From contig JAFXYF010000010.1 of assembly GCA_017541885.1 (NCBI GenBank), positions 48,996 through 112,995 of the forward strand: a stretch of 64,000 nucleotides of DNA. Reading direction: 5' to 3'. The stretch is from Bacilli bacterium (lineage in GTDB: Bacteria > Bacillota_I > Bacilli_A > RF39 > UBA660). The notes under the pieces were generated by a model. That model made no database searches, was not told the origin of the DNA, and saw only the letters and a list, made by a program, of their open reading frames with translations. Shown piece after piece: positions 42,979 through 51,393 of this stretch. Each line of letters begins with the position of its first letter. The stretch's first letter is position 1. Both the position numbers and the translations under genes were made by a program.

Positions 42979-44136
42979 TTACATTTGAACAAGGTAAATT
43001 ATTGCAATACCAATTGCGCAAAGTACGAAAGTTATAATTGCAAGTGTGGTAATTATAGCATTGCTAATGAAACCTTCTTCACTCATACTCATGTCTTCTT
43101 GTGATTTGATTTCTTCTTTTTTCTTTACACGCACTTTTGTACCCTCCTTTTCCATAGAAGATATACTATCTTCATTTATTTTAAATTCATTATCTTCAAA
43201 CATAAAGCTTAAATCTTTTGTATCATCATTAAATGGATTATGTAGTGTTGGAACATCTTCAACTGGGAATGTATCAACTCTTTTACCATCTCTTAATAAG
43301 TTTTTAAGTCTAAGCATCTTATCTCTATCCATTCTACTTTCAAAGAAATCCATATCATATCTATCTTTCTCATGATTAGTATAACTCTTTAGTAAATAAA
43401 CATACTCTGGAGGAGTAATAATAATAGGAGTACCCCTAAAATCAATTGTTTCTCTTCCAAATATTTCTTTTGAAAGTTCAGGATTAAATATTTCTTCTCT
43501 AACAAATGGAACACCATCATCATTTTCAAAATATTCTTTTAATCTAACAGAACCATCTTCTCCTCTTTCAAAAGGAAATACTCCAACATGGAAATTAGTA
43601 TTAGGTTCTATTGCTATTAATTCATGTTCTCCAGAAGGAATTCCATCCTTTAGTATTCTAGGACTATCAAGTCTATTATCTTCAAACTGATAACCTAAAT
43701 CTAAACATACATCTTGAAACTTCTCTAGATCATCTTCATTTAAACAAATATCTATATCATCATGTACTCTTTTAGATTCTTCATCATATTTTAAATATCC
43801 ACAAAGAGCACCAGCTAATTGATAATCAATTTTACTCATCAATCTAGATAATTGTTCTAATTGACCATAAATAGTCTCATGATTATCTCTTACTTTATTA
43901 TCATCATATCTTTCCATTAAAGATTTCTTTCTACTAGTAATAGCTTCAATTAATTTGTCATTAACTTCATCTATAGTTAAATCTGAATCTAAGAATAAAT
44001 CTAATGCTTTATCAATAAGCAAATTCAAAGGTTCATAATGTAGAAACTCTAACTTCTCATAATATGATTTAACAAGTAATGTAATCTGTTTCTTACGAAG
44101 TTCTCTTCTTTCTTCTAAACTAATAAGTTGTGCCAT
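42979..44136 (-). CDS. Nucleotidyltransferase-fold protein with C-terminal membrane anchor
   Basis: 385 residues. The central region (about 110-275) resembles LinB/aminoglycoside-type nucleotidyltransferases: GALCGYLKYDEESKRVHDDI with the DxD-like HDDIDICL, an Asp-rich FPFERGEDGS, and the downstream KSYTNHEKDRYDMDFFE. Residues 1-100 are helical, 300-355 charged, and 360-383 a membrane helix, so the catalytic part would face the cytosol. A chromosomal enzyme of unknown substrate; resistance is not implied. Confidence 0.6.
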   Translation of the reverse strand: MAQLISLEERRELRKKQITLLVKSYYEKLEFLHYEPLNLLIDKALDLFLDSDLTIDEVNDKLIEAITSRKKSLMERYDDNKVRDNHETIYGQLEQLSRLMSKIDYQLAGALCGYLKYDEESKRVHDDIDICLNEDDLEKFQDVCLDLGYQFEDNRLDSPRILKDGIPSGEHELIAIEPNTNFHVGVFPFERGEDGSVRLKEYFENDDGVPFVREEIFNPELSKEIFGRETIDFRGTPIIITPPEYVYLLKSYTNHEKDRYDMDFFESRMDRDKMLRLKNLLRDGKRVDTFPVEDVPTLHNPFNDDTKDLSFMFEDNEFKINEDSISSMEKEGTKVRVKKKEEIKSQEDMSMSEEGFISNAIITTLAIITFVLCAIGIAIIYLVQM

Positions 44137-44160
44137 TTTATCACACCCTAGTATATATAC

Positions 44161-44166
44161 ATTATA
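44161..44166 (-). promoter_or_regulatory. Minus-strand -10 box
   Basis: TATAAT on the minus strand (44166-44161) preceded by TG (TGT-TATAAT), 25 bases before the ATG of the nucleotidyltransferase-like gene. Confidence 0.5.
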
Positions 44167-44175
44167 ACATAATAA

Positions 44176-44802
44176 TTATTGTAAGTCTTCTTTAATCTCT
44201 TTTTCTTTAACCTTACTATCAGAAAAATCTACATTTATTAATAGATTTTGGGTAACAGCTTCTCTTTCATCTTTTACTTCACTAAATGAATAAATGATAC
44301 AGTCCATAGCTTCCCATAATGAGAATGAAAATAGGAATCCAAATATCTCTACTAAATAATTTAAATTATCAGCAAAGAATAAAATAGAATATGAAAGGAA
44401 ACAAGCTATACCAAAAACAATTAAACCAAATATTTTTTGTTTTAATTGAGTATATCTTTGTTGTACTTTATATAACTCAATTGCATAATGTTCTTTTAAA
44501 ATATGTTTAATTATTCCTTGTTCATGAGGAGTAAATTCACAACCAATAATATGTAGATTAATAGGTACATTATTACCAAGCATTGATGTTTTTTCTTCTA
44601 TATAGTCATATACATCTTTTTCTAGATCTACTTGTTCTCCAATAGTCCAAGAATCAAATAAATCATATTTCTCATCAACATTAATAAAGATATCAGCATC
44701 TCCATCTTTAGTAATAAACTCTTTTTTAATATAACCATCTAGGTATTGTTCATTAGAGTATTGTTTAATCTTTTCTTTCATTTTCTCTTTGAAGTCATCC
44801 AT
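44176..44802 (-). CDS. Membrane protein of unknown function
   Basis: 208 residues. N-terminal 120 residues are soluble and acidic (FITKDGDADIFINVDEKYDL, LHIIGCEFTPHEQGIIKHIL), then two membrane helices (about 124-143 and 147-168) and a charged C-terminus. It sits upstream of the nucleotidyltransferase-like gene on the same strand with a separate promoter. I recognise no family. Confidence 0.6.
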   Translation of the reverse strand: MDDFKEKMKEKIKQYSNEQYLDGYIKKEFITKDGDADIFINVDEKYDLFDSWTIGEQVDLEKDVYDYIEEKTSMLGNNVPINLHIIGCEFTPHEQGIIKHILKEHYAIELYKVQQRYTQLKQKIFGLIVFGIACFLSYSILFFADNLNYLVEIFGFLFSFSLWEAMDCIIYSFSEVKDEREAVTQNLLINVDFSDSKVKEKEIKEDLQ

Positions 44803-44817
44803 CTTATCACCCTCTCT

Positions 44818-44823
44818 ATTATA
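44818..44823 (-). promoter_or_regulatory. Minus-strand -10 box
   Basis: TATAAT (44823-44818, minus strand), about 16 bases before the start of the unknown membrane protein gene; back-to-back with the aquaporin promoter. Confidence 0.45.
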
Positions 44824-44846
44824 AGAATAACATAAAATTTAAAAAA

Positions 44847-44875
44847 TTGACATTATAATAGAATAGAATTACAAT
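44847..44875 (+). promoter_or_regulatory. Aquaporin promoter
   Basis: TTGACA (44847-44852), 17-base spacer, TACAAT (44870-44875). Near-consensus. Confidence 0.8.
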
Positions 44876-44898
44876 AAAAATAAGAAAGGAGAATGGTT

Positions 44899-45564
44899 AT
44901 GAAAAAATATATAGCCGAATTTATTGGAACGTTAGTATTAGTTCTATTTGGAACAGGAATTGCTGTTGTATCAGGAGGAGATTTAGTTGCTACTGCATTA
45001 GCATTTGGACTTGCAATTGTTGCTTGTGCATATGTAATTGGAGATATCTCAGGATGTCATGTTAACCCTGCAGTATCACTAGCAATGTTAATCTCTAAAA
45101 AAATGACAGTAAAAGATTTTTGTTGCTATGTAATTGCTCAAGTAATTGGAGCTTTAGCAGGAACTGCAATTCTATATGCAATCTTAAAAGGAACTGCATT
45201 AGGAACAGGAGCTTTAGGAGCAAATGGTTATGCAACATTATCTGCAACTAATATTTCATTAGTAGGAGCATTACTTACTGAAATCGTATTAACATTCGTA
45301 TTCGTTTATACAATTTTAGGAGTAACAAGTGATAAGAAATATGCTCCAGTTGCAGGATTAGTAATCGGTTTAACTTTAACTTTCGTTCATTTATTAGGAA
45401 TTAATCTAACAGGAACTTCTGTTAATCCAGCAAGAAGTTTAGCTCCAGCTTTATTCTTAGGTGGAGAAGCATTAAAACAAGTTTGGGTATTTATTTTAGC
45501 TCCATTTATAGGAGCAGCTCTATCAGCATGTGTATACCATCTCTTAAACAAAGAGAAGAAATAA
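44899..45564 (+). CDS. Aquaporin/glycerol facilitator (MIP family)
   Basis: 221 residues, six membrane helices with both pore motifs intact: HVNPAVSLA and SVNPARSLAP. The start is ATG 44899: AAGGAG (44886-44891) is seven bases from it, but only one base from the ATG at 44893. The short length and the residue after the second motif (Arg, with no Asp-rich glycerol insertion) favour a water channel of the AqpZ type over GlpF. Confidence 0.93.
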   Translation: MKKYIAEFIGTLVLVLFGTGIAVVSGGDLVATALAFGLAIVACAYVIGDISGCHVNPAVSLAMLISKKMTVKDFCCYVIAQVIGALAGTAILYAILKGTALGTGALGANGYATLSATNISLVGALLTEIVLTFVFVYTILGVTSDKKYAPVAGLVIGLTLTFVHLLGINLTGTSVNPARSLAPALFLGGEALKQVWVFILAPFIGAALSACVYHLLNKEKK

Positions 45565-45569
45565 AAAGA

Positions 45570-45594
45570 AAAAGACTATTAAGTCTTTTTTTTT
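45570..45594 (+). terminator. Terminator
   Basis: 8-bp stem (45570-45577 with 45582-45589), loop ATTA, nine T. Confidence 0.9.
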
Positions 45595-45596
45595 AA

Positions 45597-45605
45597 TGTT
45601 ATAAT
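45597..45605 (+). promoter_or_regulatory. Extended -10 promoter
   Basis: TGT-TATAAT, starting three bases after the T-run of the aquaporin terminator. Confidence 0.65.
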
Positions 45606-45630
45606 GGATATAAGAATAGTAGGTGATGTT

Positions 45631-46833
45631 ATGACAAAAGAAGATATTATTCAAAGACTAAATTCATGCAATGCTTGTGTTAACTCAGAAAATAGAATAG
45701 AAACATTCCCAGAATTAATGCATTCACTAAACTATGTATTCAATGAATTATCTGAAGAAGAAAAATCTTTATCTCCAGAAGAACAACTAGCTTATGGAGC
45801 AGAATTCTTTGATAAAAAAGTAGATTTCTATTTAGGATTAGTAAAAAGATTCCTAGATTATTTTTATGGTATGAGAATTAATATTGTTAAAGATGATAAT
45901 ATTAAAAGTGCAGGTTATAACTTCGATACTAAAGAATTAAAAGTATCACCAATTGCCTTCTCATTAAGAGAGAAGAATGTTACTTCAGTATTAGAAGATA
46001 TATTCCATGAAGTAAGACACAAAATGCAAGTAGATTCATATCACGCTAAATCTATACAAGAATTTTGTAAGCATTCACCAAATTCTATGATTCTATTAAA
46101 AGAGTATTTATATGAACAAACTCATAAAATAGAAGAAAATAACAAAAGACTACAAGAAGTAGATGCAGATATTTATGGTTTCTGGGCAGTTAAAAATATG
46201 ATTGCTGAATTATCAAGAGAATATCTAGATTATGCAGAAGCTAATAAAGTAATAATTCCTACTGATACAATGAAAGAAATAATTAATCTTCAAAGACAAA
46301 TTAAAAAAACAGTATCAGAAGATGAAAAAGAAGTTCAATCTTTAGGTAGATTAGATCCAATAATAAGACAAGAAGCTTTAGGTAGAGAACCATCTGAAAC
46401 TCTACTAAGAATAAATAATGAAGATAAAGATAGATTAATTCTTTATGATAAATATATTAAAGAAAATCCAGATCTACAAAGAGAATATCCAATACTAAAA
46501 TTAATATTATTAGGACAAAAACCAAAAGACTATAAACAAATAATGAAAGAAAGAGCATATCTTTTAGATCATTTCACAGGGTTTATAGAAAGAGCTATTC
46601 CAAAACCAACTCCATATGATTTAAGAATAACTAAAATGTATGAATCAATTATTAAATCAGATCCAATGTTATATATGGAAGATTTAGCACTAATGGATAG
46701 AACAGTAGATTTAAATAGTTTTATTCAAAAACATCCAACTCTACCAGAAATGTATAGAGAAGATATTTCATTACTTGCAGAAAAAACTAATAATGAAATA
46801 TTAAAATACATTGCAAAAGAAAATGTGCTATAA
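45631..46833 (+). CDS. Putative zinc metalloprotease-like protein with HEXXH motif
   Basis: 400 residues from ATG 45631 (AGGTGAT); an ATG at 45604 overlaps the -10 box. Cytosolic, mostly helical. FHEVRHKMQ (HEVRH at residues 126-130) is a HEXXH zinc site, and EVDADIYGFWAV about 45 residues later could supply the third ligand, a gluzincin-like layout. No membrane or signal part. Family not recognised; activity is inferred from the motif only. Confidence 0.6.
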   Translation: MTKEDIIQRLNSCNACVNSENRIETFPELMHSLNYVFNELSEEEKSLSPEEQLAYGAEFFDKKVDFYLGLVKRFLDYFYGMRINIVKDDNIKSAGYNFDTKELKVSPIAFSLREKNVTSVLEDIFHEVRHKMQVDSYHAKSIQEFCKHSPNSMILLKEYLYEQTHKIEENNKRLQEVDADIYGFWAVKNMIAELSREYLDYAEANKVIIPTDTMKEIINLQRQIKKTVSEDEKEVQSLGRLDPIIRQEALGREPSETLLRINNEDKDRLILYDKYIKENPDLQREYPILKLILLGQKPKDYKQIMKERAYLLDHFTGFIERAIPKPTPYDLRITKMYESIIKSDPMLYMEDLALMDRTVDLNSFIQKHPTLPEMYREDISLLAEKTNNEILKYIAKENVL

Positions 46834-46834
46834 T
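46826..46834 (+). promoter_or_regulatory. Extended -10 promoter overlapping a stop codon
   Basis: TGC-TATAAT (46829-46834); the TAA stop of the previous gene (46831-46833) is part of the box. Confidence 0.6.
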
Positions 46835-46858
46835 ATTATCTCGTGAAAGGAAGATTAT

Positions 46859-47398
46859 ATGAAAAAAGTATTACTAATACTACTTATTCCTGTATTACTA
46901 TTAACTGTAACTGCTTGCGGTGGTACTCATGAAGGAAAAGCAAAAGATAAGAAATTAACTAAGACTATTGAATTAGTAGATAAGAAATTAGGTTTTAATA
47001 CTACTTTTACTTATGATGCAGATAATAAATTTAGTGATGTTCACGAGAATAATGAAGGAGCATCTACTGCTATATATTTTTCAAATGCTGATTTAGATTC
47101 ATCATTTGAAATGTATTACACTACAATGCGTAAGAAAACTTATAATGATACAGAAACTGCTAGATCTAATCAAAAGTATTATAAAGAATATACATTTGGA
47201 GATTATGAAGCATATGCTTATTCAGAATATGAAGATAAGATTAATTTAAATGTCTTATTAGGTATTGATGATGATACTGCAGAAGTTCTTTTTGTAACAA
47301 TAGAAAGAATTGATACAAATGAAGAAGTAATAATGGCAGATGTATTAGAAAATGATTTAAAAGAATTCTTTGAATCAATGGAATTCGTTAAAGAATAA
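46859..47398 (+). CDS. Lipoprotein of unknown function
   Basis: 179 residues. Lipoprotein signal peptide with lipobox TVTAC (Cys20) followed by GG. The mature part is an alpha/beta domain with an acidic surface (KKLGFNTTFTYDADNKFSD, IYFSNADLDSSFEMYYTTM). No binding-protein family recognised. Has its own promoter and terminator. Confidence 0.75.
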   Translation: MKKVLLILLIPVLLLTVTACGGTHEGKAKDKKLTKTIELVDKKLGFNTTFTYDADNKFSDVHENNEGASTAIYFSNADLDSSFEMYYTTMRKKTYNDTETARSNQKYYKEYTFGDYEAYAYSEYEDKINLNVLLGIDDDTAEVLFVTIERIDTNEEVIMADVLENDLKEFFESMEFVKE

Positions 47399-47423
47399 AA
47401 AAGTCCCTATTAAAGGGACTTTT
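47399..47423 (+). terminator. Terminator
   Basis: 10-bp GC-containing stem (47399-47408 with 47414-47423), loop ATTAA, short T-run. Confidence 0.8.
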
Positions 47424-47427
47424 ACTA

Positions 47428-47436
47428 TGCTATAAT
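47428..47436 (+). promoter_or_regulatory. Extended -10 promoter
   Basis: TGC-TATAAT, five bases after the terminator stem, 22 bases before the start codon. Confidence 0.65.
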
Positions 47437-47457
47437 AAATTCATAGTAGGTGAGCAT

Positions 47458-48429
47458 ATGAGAAAAAGAAGAATAAACCTATATATTGTTTTAATAATTC
47501 TAGTAATAGGTTTAGCTTTAGGCTATGCCTATCTAACAGCAATGTTAAACATAAATGGTACTACACAAATTGATAGAACCGTTTGGAATGTTCACTTTGA
47601 AAATGTACAAATGATGCCAGGATCTGTTTCAGAAACACAACCAACATTAAATTCAGAAACAACTTCATTATCATTTAGTACTAGATTGCAAAAACCAGGA
47701 GATTATTATGCATTCTATGTAGATGTAAAAAATGATGGAACAATAGATGCAATGATAAGTGAAGTGGTATCAAAGATTAATAATGTCGTTGTAACTACAT
47801 TACCAAGTTATTTAGAATATGATGTTACATATGCAGATGAATATCCTATAGAAAGTAATCATATTTTAAAAGTAAATGAAAAAGAAACATTATTAGTTAG
47901 AGTAGCATATAAACATAATTTAAGTGCTCTAGACTTACCATCTACTGCACAATCATTAAATATGAGTCTTTCAACAAATTATGTTCAAGCTACAGATGCA
48001 GCAATTAATAGAGATAGATATTTATACACTTTATATGGAGAATATTCACAAATAGGAGCTACTATTATTTCTGAGGAAGAATTACCAAGGTATTTAAACT
48101 CATATGATAGTACACTTTCTAATAAAGGAATATTTATAAGAATGTTAGTTAATTCTGAAGATATAATTCAAAGAGCGTTTATTGGATACAAATTTAATGA
48201 TCAACTATACTATTTTGAAGGAGGATATGGACAAAATGAAGATATCCTTCAAGAACACATTAGACTAATATATGAATTAAATTGGTGCAATACATGTACT
48301 GGTTGTTTAAACTGTGATAGTATTGCATGCCCAATTGGAAATGCTGAAATGGGAAGAGTAGCAATGTTTACAAGCGATTCAGCATGTTATATAACTACAT
48401 CAAAATGGATTGTTTGTTTTGAAGTTTAA
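47458..48429 (+). CDS. Secreted or surface protein with SipW-type signal
   Basis: 323 residues. Basic start and hydrophobic helix (7-25), then GYAYLTAMLNINGTTQID, which copies the GYAxxTxxLxxxGT layout of the TasA-like protein at 33038 and of known SipW substrates. The middle is a beta-rich domain (YAFYVDVKNDGTIDAMISEV) as in TasA/camelysin. The C-terminus (about 280-323) has seven cysteines in WCNTCTGCLNCDSIAC and later CYIT/CFEV. Probably processed by the SipW-like peptidase encoded 13 kb upstream. Confidence 0.65.
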   Translation: MRKRRINLYIVLIILVIGLALGYAYLTAMLNINGTTQIDRTVWNVHFENVQMMPGSVSETQPTLNSETTSLSFSTRLQKPGDYYAFYVDVKNDGTIDAMISEVVSKINNVVVTTLPSYLEYDVTYADEYPIESNHILKVNEKETLLVRVAYKHNLSALDLPSTAQSLNMSLSTNYVQATDAAINRDRYLYTLYGEYSQIGATIISEEELPRYLNSYDSTLSNKGIFIRMLVNSEDIIQRAFIGYKFNDQLYYFEGGYGQNEDILQEHIRLIYELNWCNTCTGCLNCDSIACPIGNAEMGRVAMFTSDSACYITTSKWIVCFEV

Positions 48430-48444
48430 TTAGTAGGAGGAAAT

Positions 48445-49896
48445 ATGGAAGAGAATAAAGAAGTACAAGAAGAAATAAAAGAAGAACCAAAAGAAGAAGT
48501 AAAAGTAGTTAATACTGATACAAATATTAAAAATGGTGAAAATAGATGTCCTGAGTGTGGGGCAAGTGATGTTACATACAATATTAAAAAGAAGAAATTA
48601 GTTTGTAATTATTGTGCTACTGAGTTTGATCCTGAAAACATAGAAGGTTTAGAAAAAGATCTAAAAAATCTAGAAGGAGAAACAAGAACTACAGGAGTAA
48701 AAGATATAGATAAAGATGCAAATGATGTAATTACCTTAAAGTGTGGAGGTTGTGGAGCAGAAGTTGTTATTAATACTCGTGAGGCAACAAATGCAAGATG
48801 TCACTGGTGTAGAAGTATTCTATCAATTAATTCTCAAATAGAAAATGGTGCAGTACCAGACTTAGTATTACCATTTGGTTTAGAAAAGAAAAATGCTCAA
48901 GAAAAGATAGAAAACTTTGTATCAAAAAGACAATTCTTTGCTCATCCAACATTTAAAAAAGAATTTACTACTGAAAATATCATGGGAGTATATTTTCCAT
49001 ATTTATTAGTAGATGCTAATTGTTCAGGTAAATTTGCTGGAGAAGGTGGACATGTCGCAAGAGAGTATACTATTACTAAAAGGAACTCTAAAGGAGAAGA
49101 AGAAAAAGAAACTGTATATGATATAGATTTATATGATGTAGAACGTGATTTTGATATTACAATAGATGATCTAACAGTAGAATCTAGTAAAGATAAATTA
49201 GATAAAAATAATAAAAATAAAACTACTAATGTAATAAATGCAATTATGCCATTTGATACAGAAAACTGTGTTAAATATAAAGCAAATTATTTAGTAGGAT
49301 ACTCTTCTGAAAAAAGAGATATTAATATATCTAACATAGAAGAAAAAGTAGATAAAGAATTACAAGATGTCGGAAGACATGCTCTAAATGCAGACTTAAA
49401 GTTCTATGATAGTGGAGTAGAATGGAATAAAGAAGATTTTAAGATTAAAGGTAAACAATGGGTAAGTGCGTATTTACCAGTATGGTTATACTCTTATCAA
49501 GATCCAAATAAAATACTTCATTATGTTGCAGTTAATGCTAGAACTGGAGAAACTATGGGTAGTGTTCCAATGAATAAGAAAAGATTATGGACTATTACTA
49601 TTTTAATATTTATCTTATTCTTAATAATTGCCTTATTTGCTCATGATAAAGATGAAGCTCCAATTGTAATAACTATAGTAGGTTTAGTTGTATCTTTAGT
49701 ATTCTATGGATTAAAAGTATCTAAATATAGAAATAAAGGTGCAAGACATACTTATGAATTAGAAACAAAACATGAATTAAAAGTAACAAGAAGAGTAGAT
49801 AATCATACTCATACAAAAAGAGAATGTTCATCTAGATATATAGCGGGTGCAAACAATAAAATGATTACAGGAGAATATACAAATATTAAAGAATAA
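48445..49896 (+). CDS. Zinc-ribbon membrane protein
   Basis: 483 residues. Acidic start, then two zinc ribbons: RCPECGASDVTYNIKKKK with CNYC (about residues 33-57) and LKCGGCGAEVVINTREATNA with CHWC (about 98-124). A large soluble region follows (140-380), with VWLYSYQDPNKILHYVAVN near its end and two membrane helices (about 383-402 and 409-430). It resembles TFIIB-type zinc-ribbon proteins annotated in gut Firmicutes. Cytosolic or membrane role unknown. Confidence 0.65.
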   Translation: MEENKEVQEEIKEEPKEEVKVVNTDTNIKNGENRCPECGASDVTYNIKKKKLVCNYCATEFDPENIEGLEKDLKNLEGETRTTGVKDIDKDANDVITLKCGGCGAEVVINTREATNARCHWCRSILSINSQIENGAVPDLVLPFGLEKKNAQEKIENFVSKRQFFAHPTFKKEFTTENIMGVYFPYLLVDANCSGKFAGEGGHVAREYTITKRNSKGEEEKETVYDIDLYDVERDFDITIDDLTVESSKDKLDKNNKNKTTNVINAIMPFDTENCVKYKANYLVGYSSEKRDINISNIEEKVDKELQDVGRHALNADLKFYDSGVEWNKEDFKIKGKQWVSAYLPVWLYSYQDPNKILHYVAVNARTGETMGSVPMNKKRLWTITILIFILFLIIALFAHDKDEAPIVITIVGLVVSLVFYGLKVSKYRNKGARHTYELETKHELKVTRRVDNHTHTKRECSSRYIAGANNKMITGEYTNIKE

Positions 49897-49929
49897 AAAA
49901 TATCCACAATTATTGTGGATATTTTATTT
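49897..49929 (+). terminator. Terminator
   Basis: 13-bp stem (49897-49909 with 49913-49925), three-base loop, interrupted T-run. Confidence 0.8.
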
Positions 49930-49935
49930 TTATTA

Positions 49936-49941
49936 TATAAT
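49936..49941 (+). promoter_or_regulatory. -10 box of the EamA transporter gene
   Basis: TATAAT at 49936-49941, 18 bases before the ATG, directly after the previous terminator. Confidence 0.5.
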
Positions 49942-49958
49942 GTGATAGGTGAATTTTT

Positions 49959-50858
49959 ATGTGGATTGCAATGACATTATTAACATTCCTATGTTGGGGA
50001 ATAGCAGATTTATTTTATAAAATAGGTAATAGAGATGAAGGAGAATATAACCATTTAAAGACAGGTATAATGGTAGGACTAGTAATGGGTATTCATGCTA
50101 CTATCTTTTTAATTCTAAATCATACTAATATTACTCTAATAGATATATTAAAATACTTACCAGTATCATTCTTCTATATATCTAGTATGGTAATAGGATA
50201 TCGAGGATTAAAATACTTAGAGTTATCAATATCTAGTCCAGTACAAAATACTTCAGGAGTAATAACAGCACTACTATTATTAATATTCTTTCATGAATCA
50301 TTTGATTATCCATTCTATATAGCAGTAGTCTTAATCTTTATTGGAATATTCTCATTATCATTAATACAAATAAAAGAAAATAAAGAGAAAAGAATAGAAT
50401 ATAAAAAGAATAATAAATGGTCTAAAGTATTTGCTTTAACTATTTTATTCCCATTAGTATATTGTGTACTTGATGGAGCAGGTACATTCTTAGATGGAAT
50501 ATATCTAGATAAATTATCTTTAATAAATGAAGATACTGCCTTAGTAGCATATGAATATACATTTTTAATTTATGGATTAGTAACATGGATCTATTTAAGA
50601 TCTAAGAAACAAGCATTTAATATACCAAAAGAAAAACCAAAACTATTAGCCGCACTCTTTGAAACAGCAGGACAATTTTTCTATGTATATGCTATGAGTG
50701 GTAATGCTACAATATCAGCACCTATAGTAGGAAGTTATTGTGTATTATCAATGTTATTATCAAGAGTATTTTTAAAAGAAAAATTAACTAAAAAAGAATA
50801 TATTGCAATTGCTTTAGTACTAATAGGTATAGTAATTTTGGCTATAATGGATATATAA
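49959..50858 (+). CDS. EamA/DMT-superfamily transporter
   Basis: 299 residues with ten membrane helices and the internal two-fold repeat of drug/metabolite transporters (first repeat 1-140, second 150-299; KKNNKWSKVFALTI in the linker). Conserved end LALVLIGIVILAI-like. Exports or imports small metabolites; the substrate cannot be told. Confidence 0.85.
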   Translation: MWIAMTLLTFLCWGIADLFYKIGNRDEGEYNHLKTGIMVGLVMGIHATIFLILNHTNITLIDILKYLPVSFFYISSMVIGYRGLKYLELSISSPVQNTSGVITALLLLIFFHESFDYPFYIAVVLIFIGIFSLSLIQIKENKEKRIEYKKNNKWSKVFALTILFPLVYCVLDGAGTFLDGIYLDKLSLINEDTALVAYEYTFLIYGLVTWIYLRSKKQAFNIPKEKPKLLAALFETAGQFFYVYAMSGNATISAPIVGSYCVLSMLLSRVFLKEKLTKKEYIAIALVLIGIVILAIMDI

Positions 50859-50884
50859 AAATCACAAAACTTGTGATTTTTTTT
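50858..50884 (+). terminator. Terminator
   Basis: 10-bp stem (50858-50867 with 50871-50880), AAC loop, eight T. Confidence 0.9.
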
Positions 50885-50899
50885 AGTATATGTTATAAT
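50871..50899 (+). promoter_or_regulatory. Promoter overlapping the upstream terminator
   Basis: TTGTGA (50871-50876, the right arm of the terminator stem), 17-base spacer, TATAAT (50894-50899) with extended TG. Confidence 0.65.
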
Positions 50900-50922
50900 G
50901 ATGCCATAATAGAGGTGAGTGT

Positions 50923-51339
50923 ATGAAAAGAAGCCTATTCTTATTACTTGCAATCATCTTAGTTTTACCCTGTATAGTATTCGGAAAGACTATTTCCAAA
51001 ATATCATCTGATGCTTATACATATGAAAAAGATATCACGATAGAAATGGAAGTAAATGATACATATGATGTATCGGAATTCTTTAATCGTGAAGAAATAA
51101 AAAATGTAGTTAGTACTAATCCTGAAATAGCAGAAATAAAAAAGAAAGAATTAGTAGTTTATAAAGTAGGAAAAACAGATCTTATTGATAAAGATAATGA
51201 TAAAGTACTACATCTAATAGTAACAAATGGATCAATATTCAGAAATCCTAAAACTACTGCGACATCTATATTCGCAATAATAGTAGGAGTATCATTAATT
51301 ACTATTCTTACATTCTCTAAGAAAAAGTACTTTGAATAA
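50923..51339 (+). CDS. Small surface protein with Ig-like (Big_2-type) domain and NPKT-type sorting end
   Basis: 138 residues. Signal peptide (1-21), beta domain with VSTNPEIAEIKKKELVVYKV, typical of bacterial Ig-like group 2, then RNPKTTATSIFAIIVGVSL, a hydrophobic helix and KKKYFE. NPKT before a helix and basic tail resembles class B-type (NPQTN/NPKTG) sortase signals. No sortase is in the window. If not a sorting signal, it is a simple C-terminal anchor. Confidence 0.65.
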   Translation: MKRSLFLLLAIILVLPCIVFGKTISKISSDAYTYEKDITIEMEVNDTYDVSEFFNREEIKNVVSTNPEIAEIKKKELVVYKVGKTDLIDKDNDKVLHLIVTNGSIFRNPKTTATSIFAIIVGVSLITILTFSKKKYFE

Positions 51340-51363
51340 AATTCACAAAAGTGAATTTTTTTT
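51338..51363 (+). terminator. Terminator
   Basis: 9-bp stem (51338-51346 with 51351-51359), loop AAAA, eight T. Confidence 0.88.
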
Positions 51364-51364
51364 A

Positions 51365-51373
51365 TGTTATACT
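51365..51373 (+). promoter_or_regulatory. Extended -10 promoter
   Basis: TGT-TATACT, two bases after the terminator T-run. Confidence 0.55.
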
Positions 51374-51393
51374 ATTACTAAGGTAGTGATAAC

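Noticed and set aside
42979..44136. Antibiotic resistance nucleotidyltransferase
   Set aside because: Only the fold is recognisable; long extra domains and a membrane anchor do not fit known resistance enzymes.
44893..44898. Aquaporin start at ATG 44893
   Set aside because: Only one base from the ribosome site; the ATG at 44899 has proper spacing and gives MKKYIAEF.
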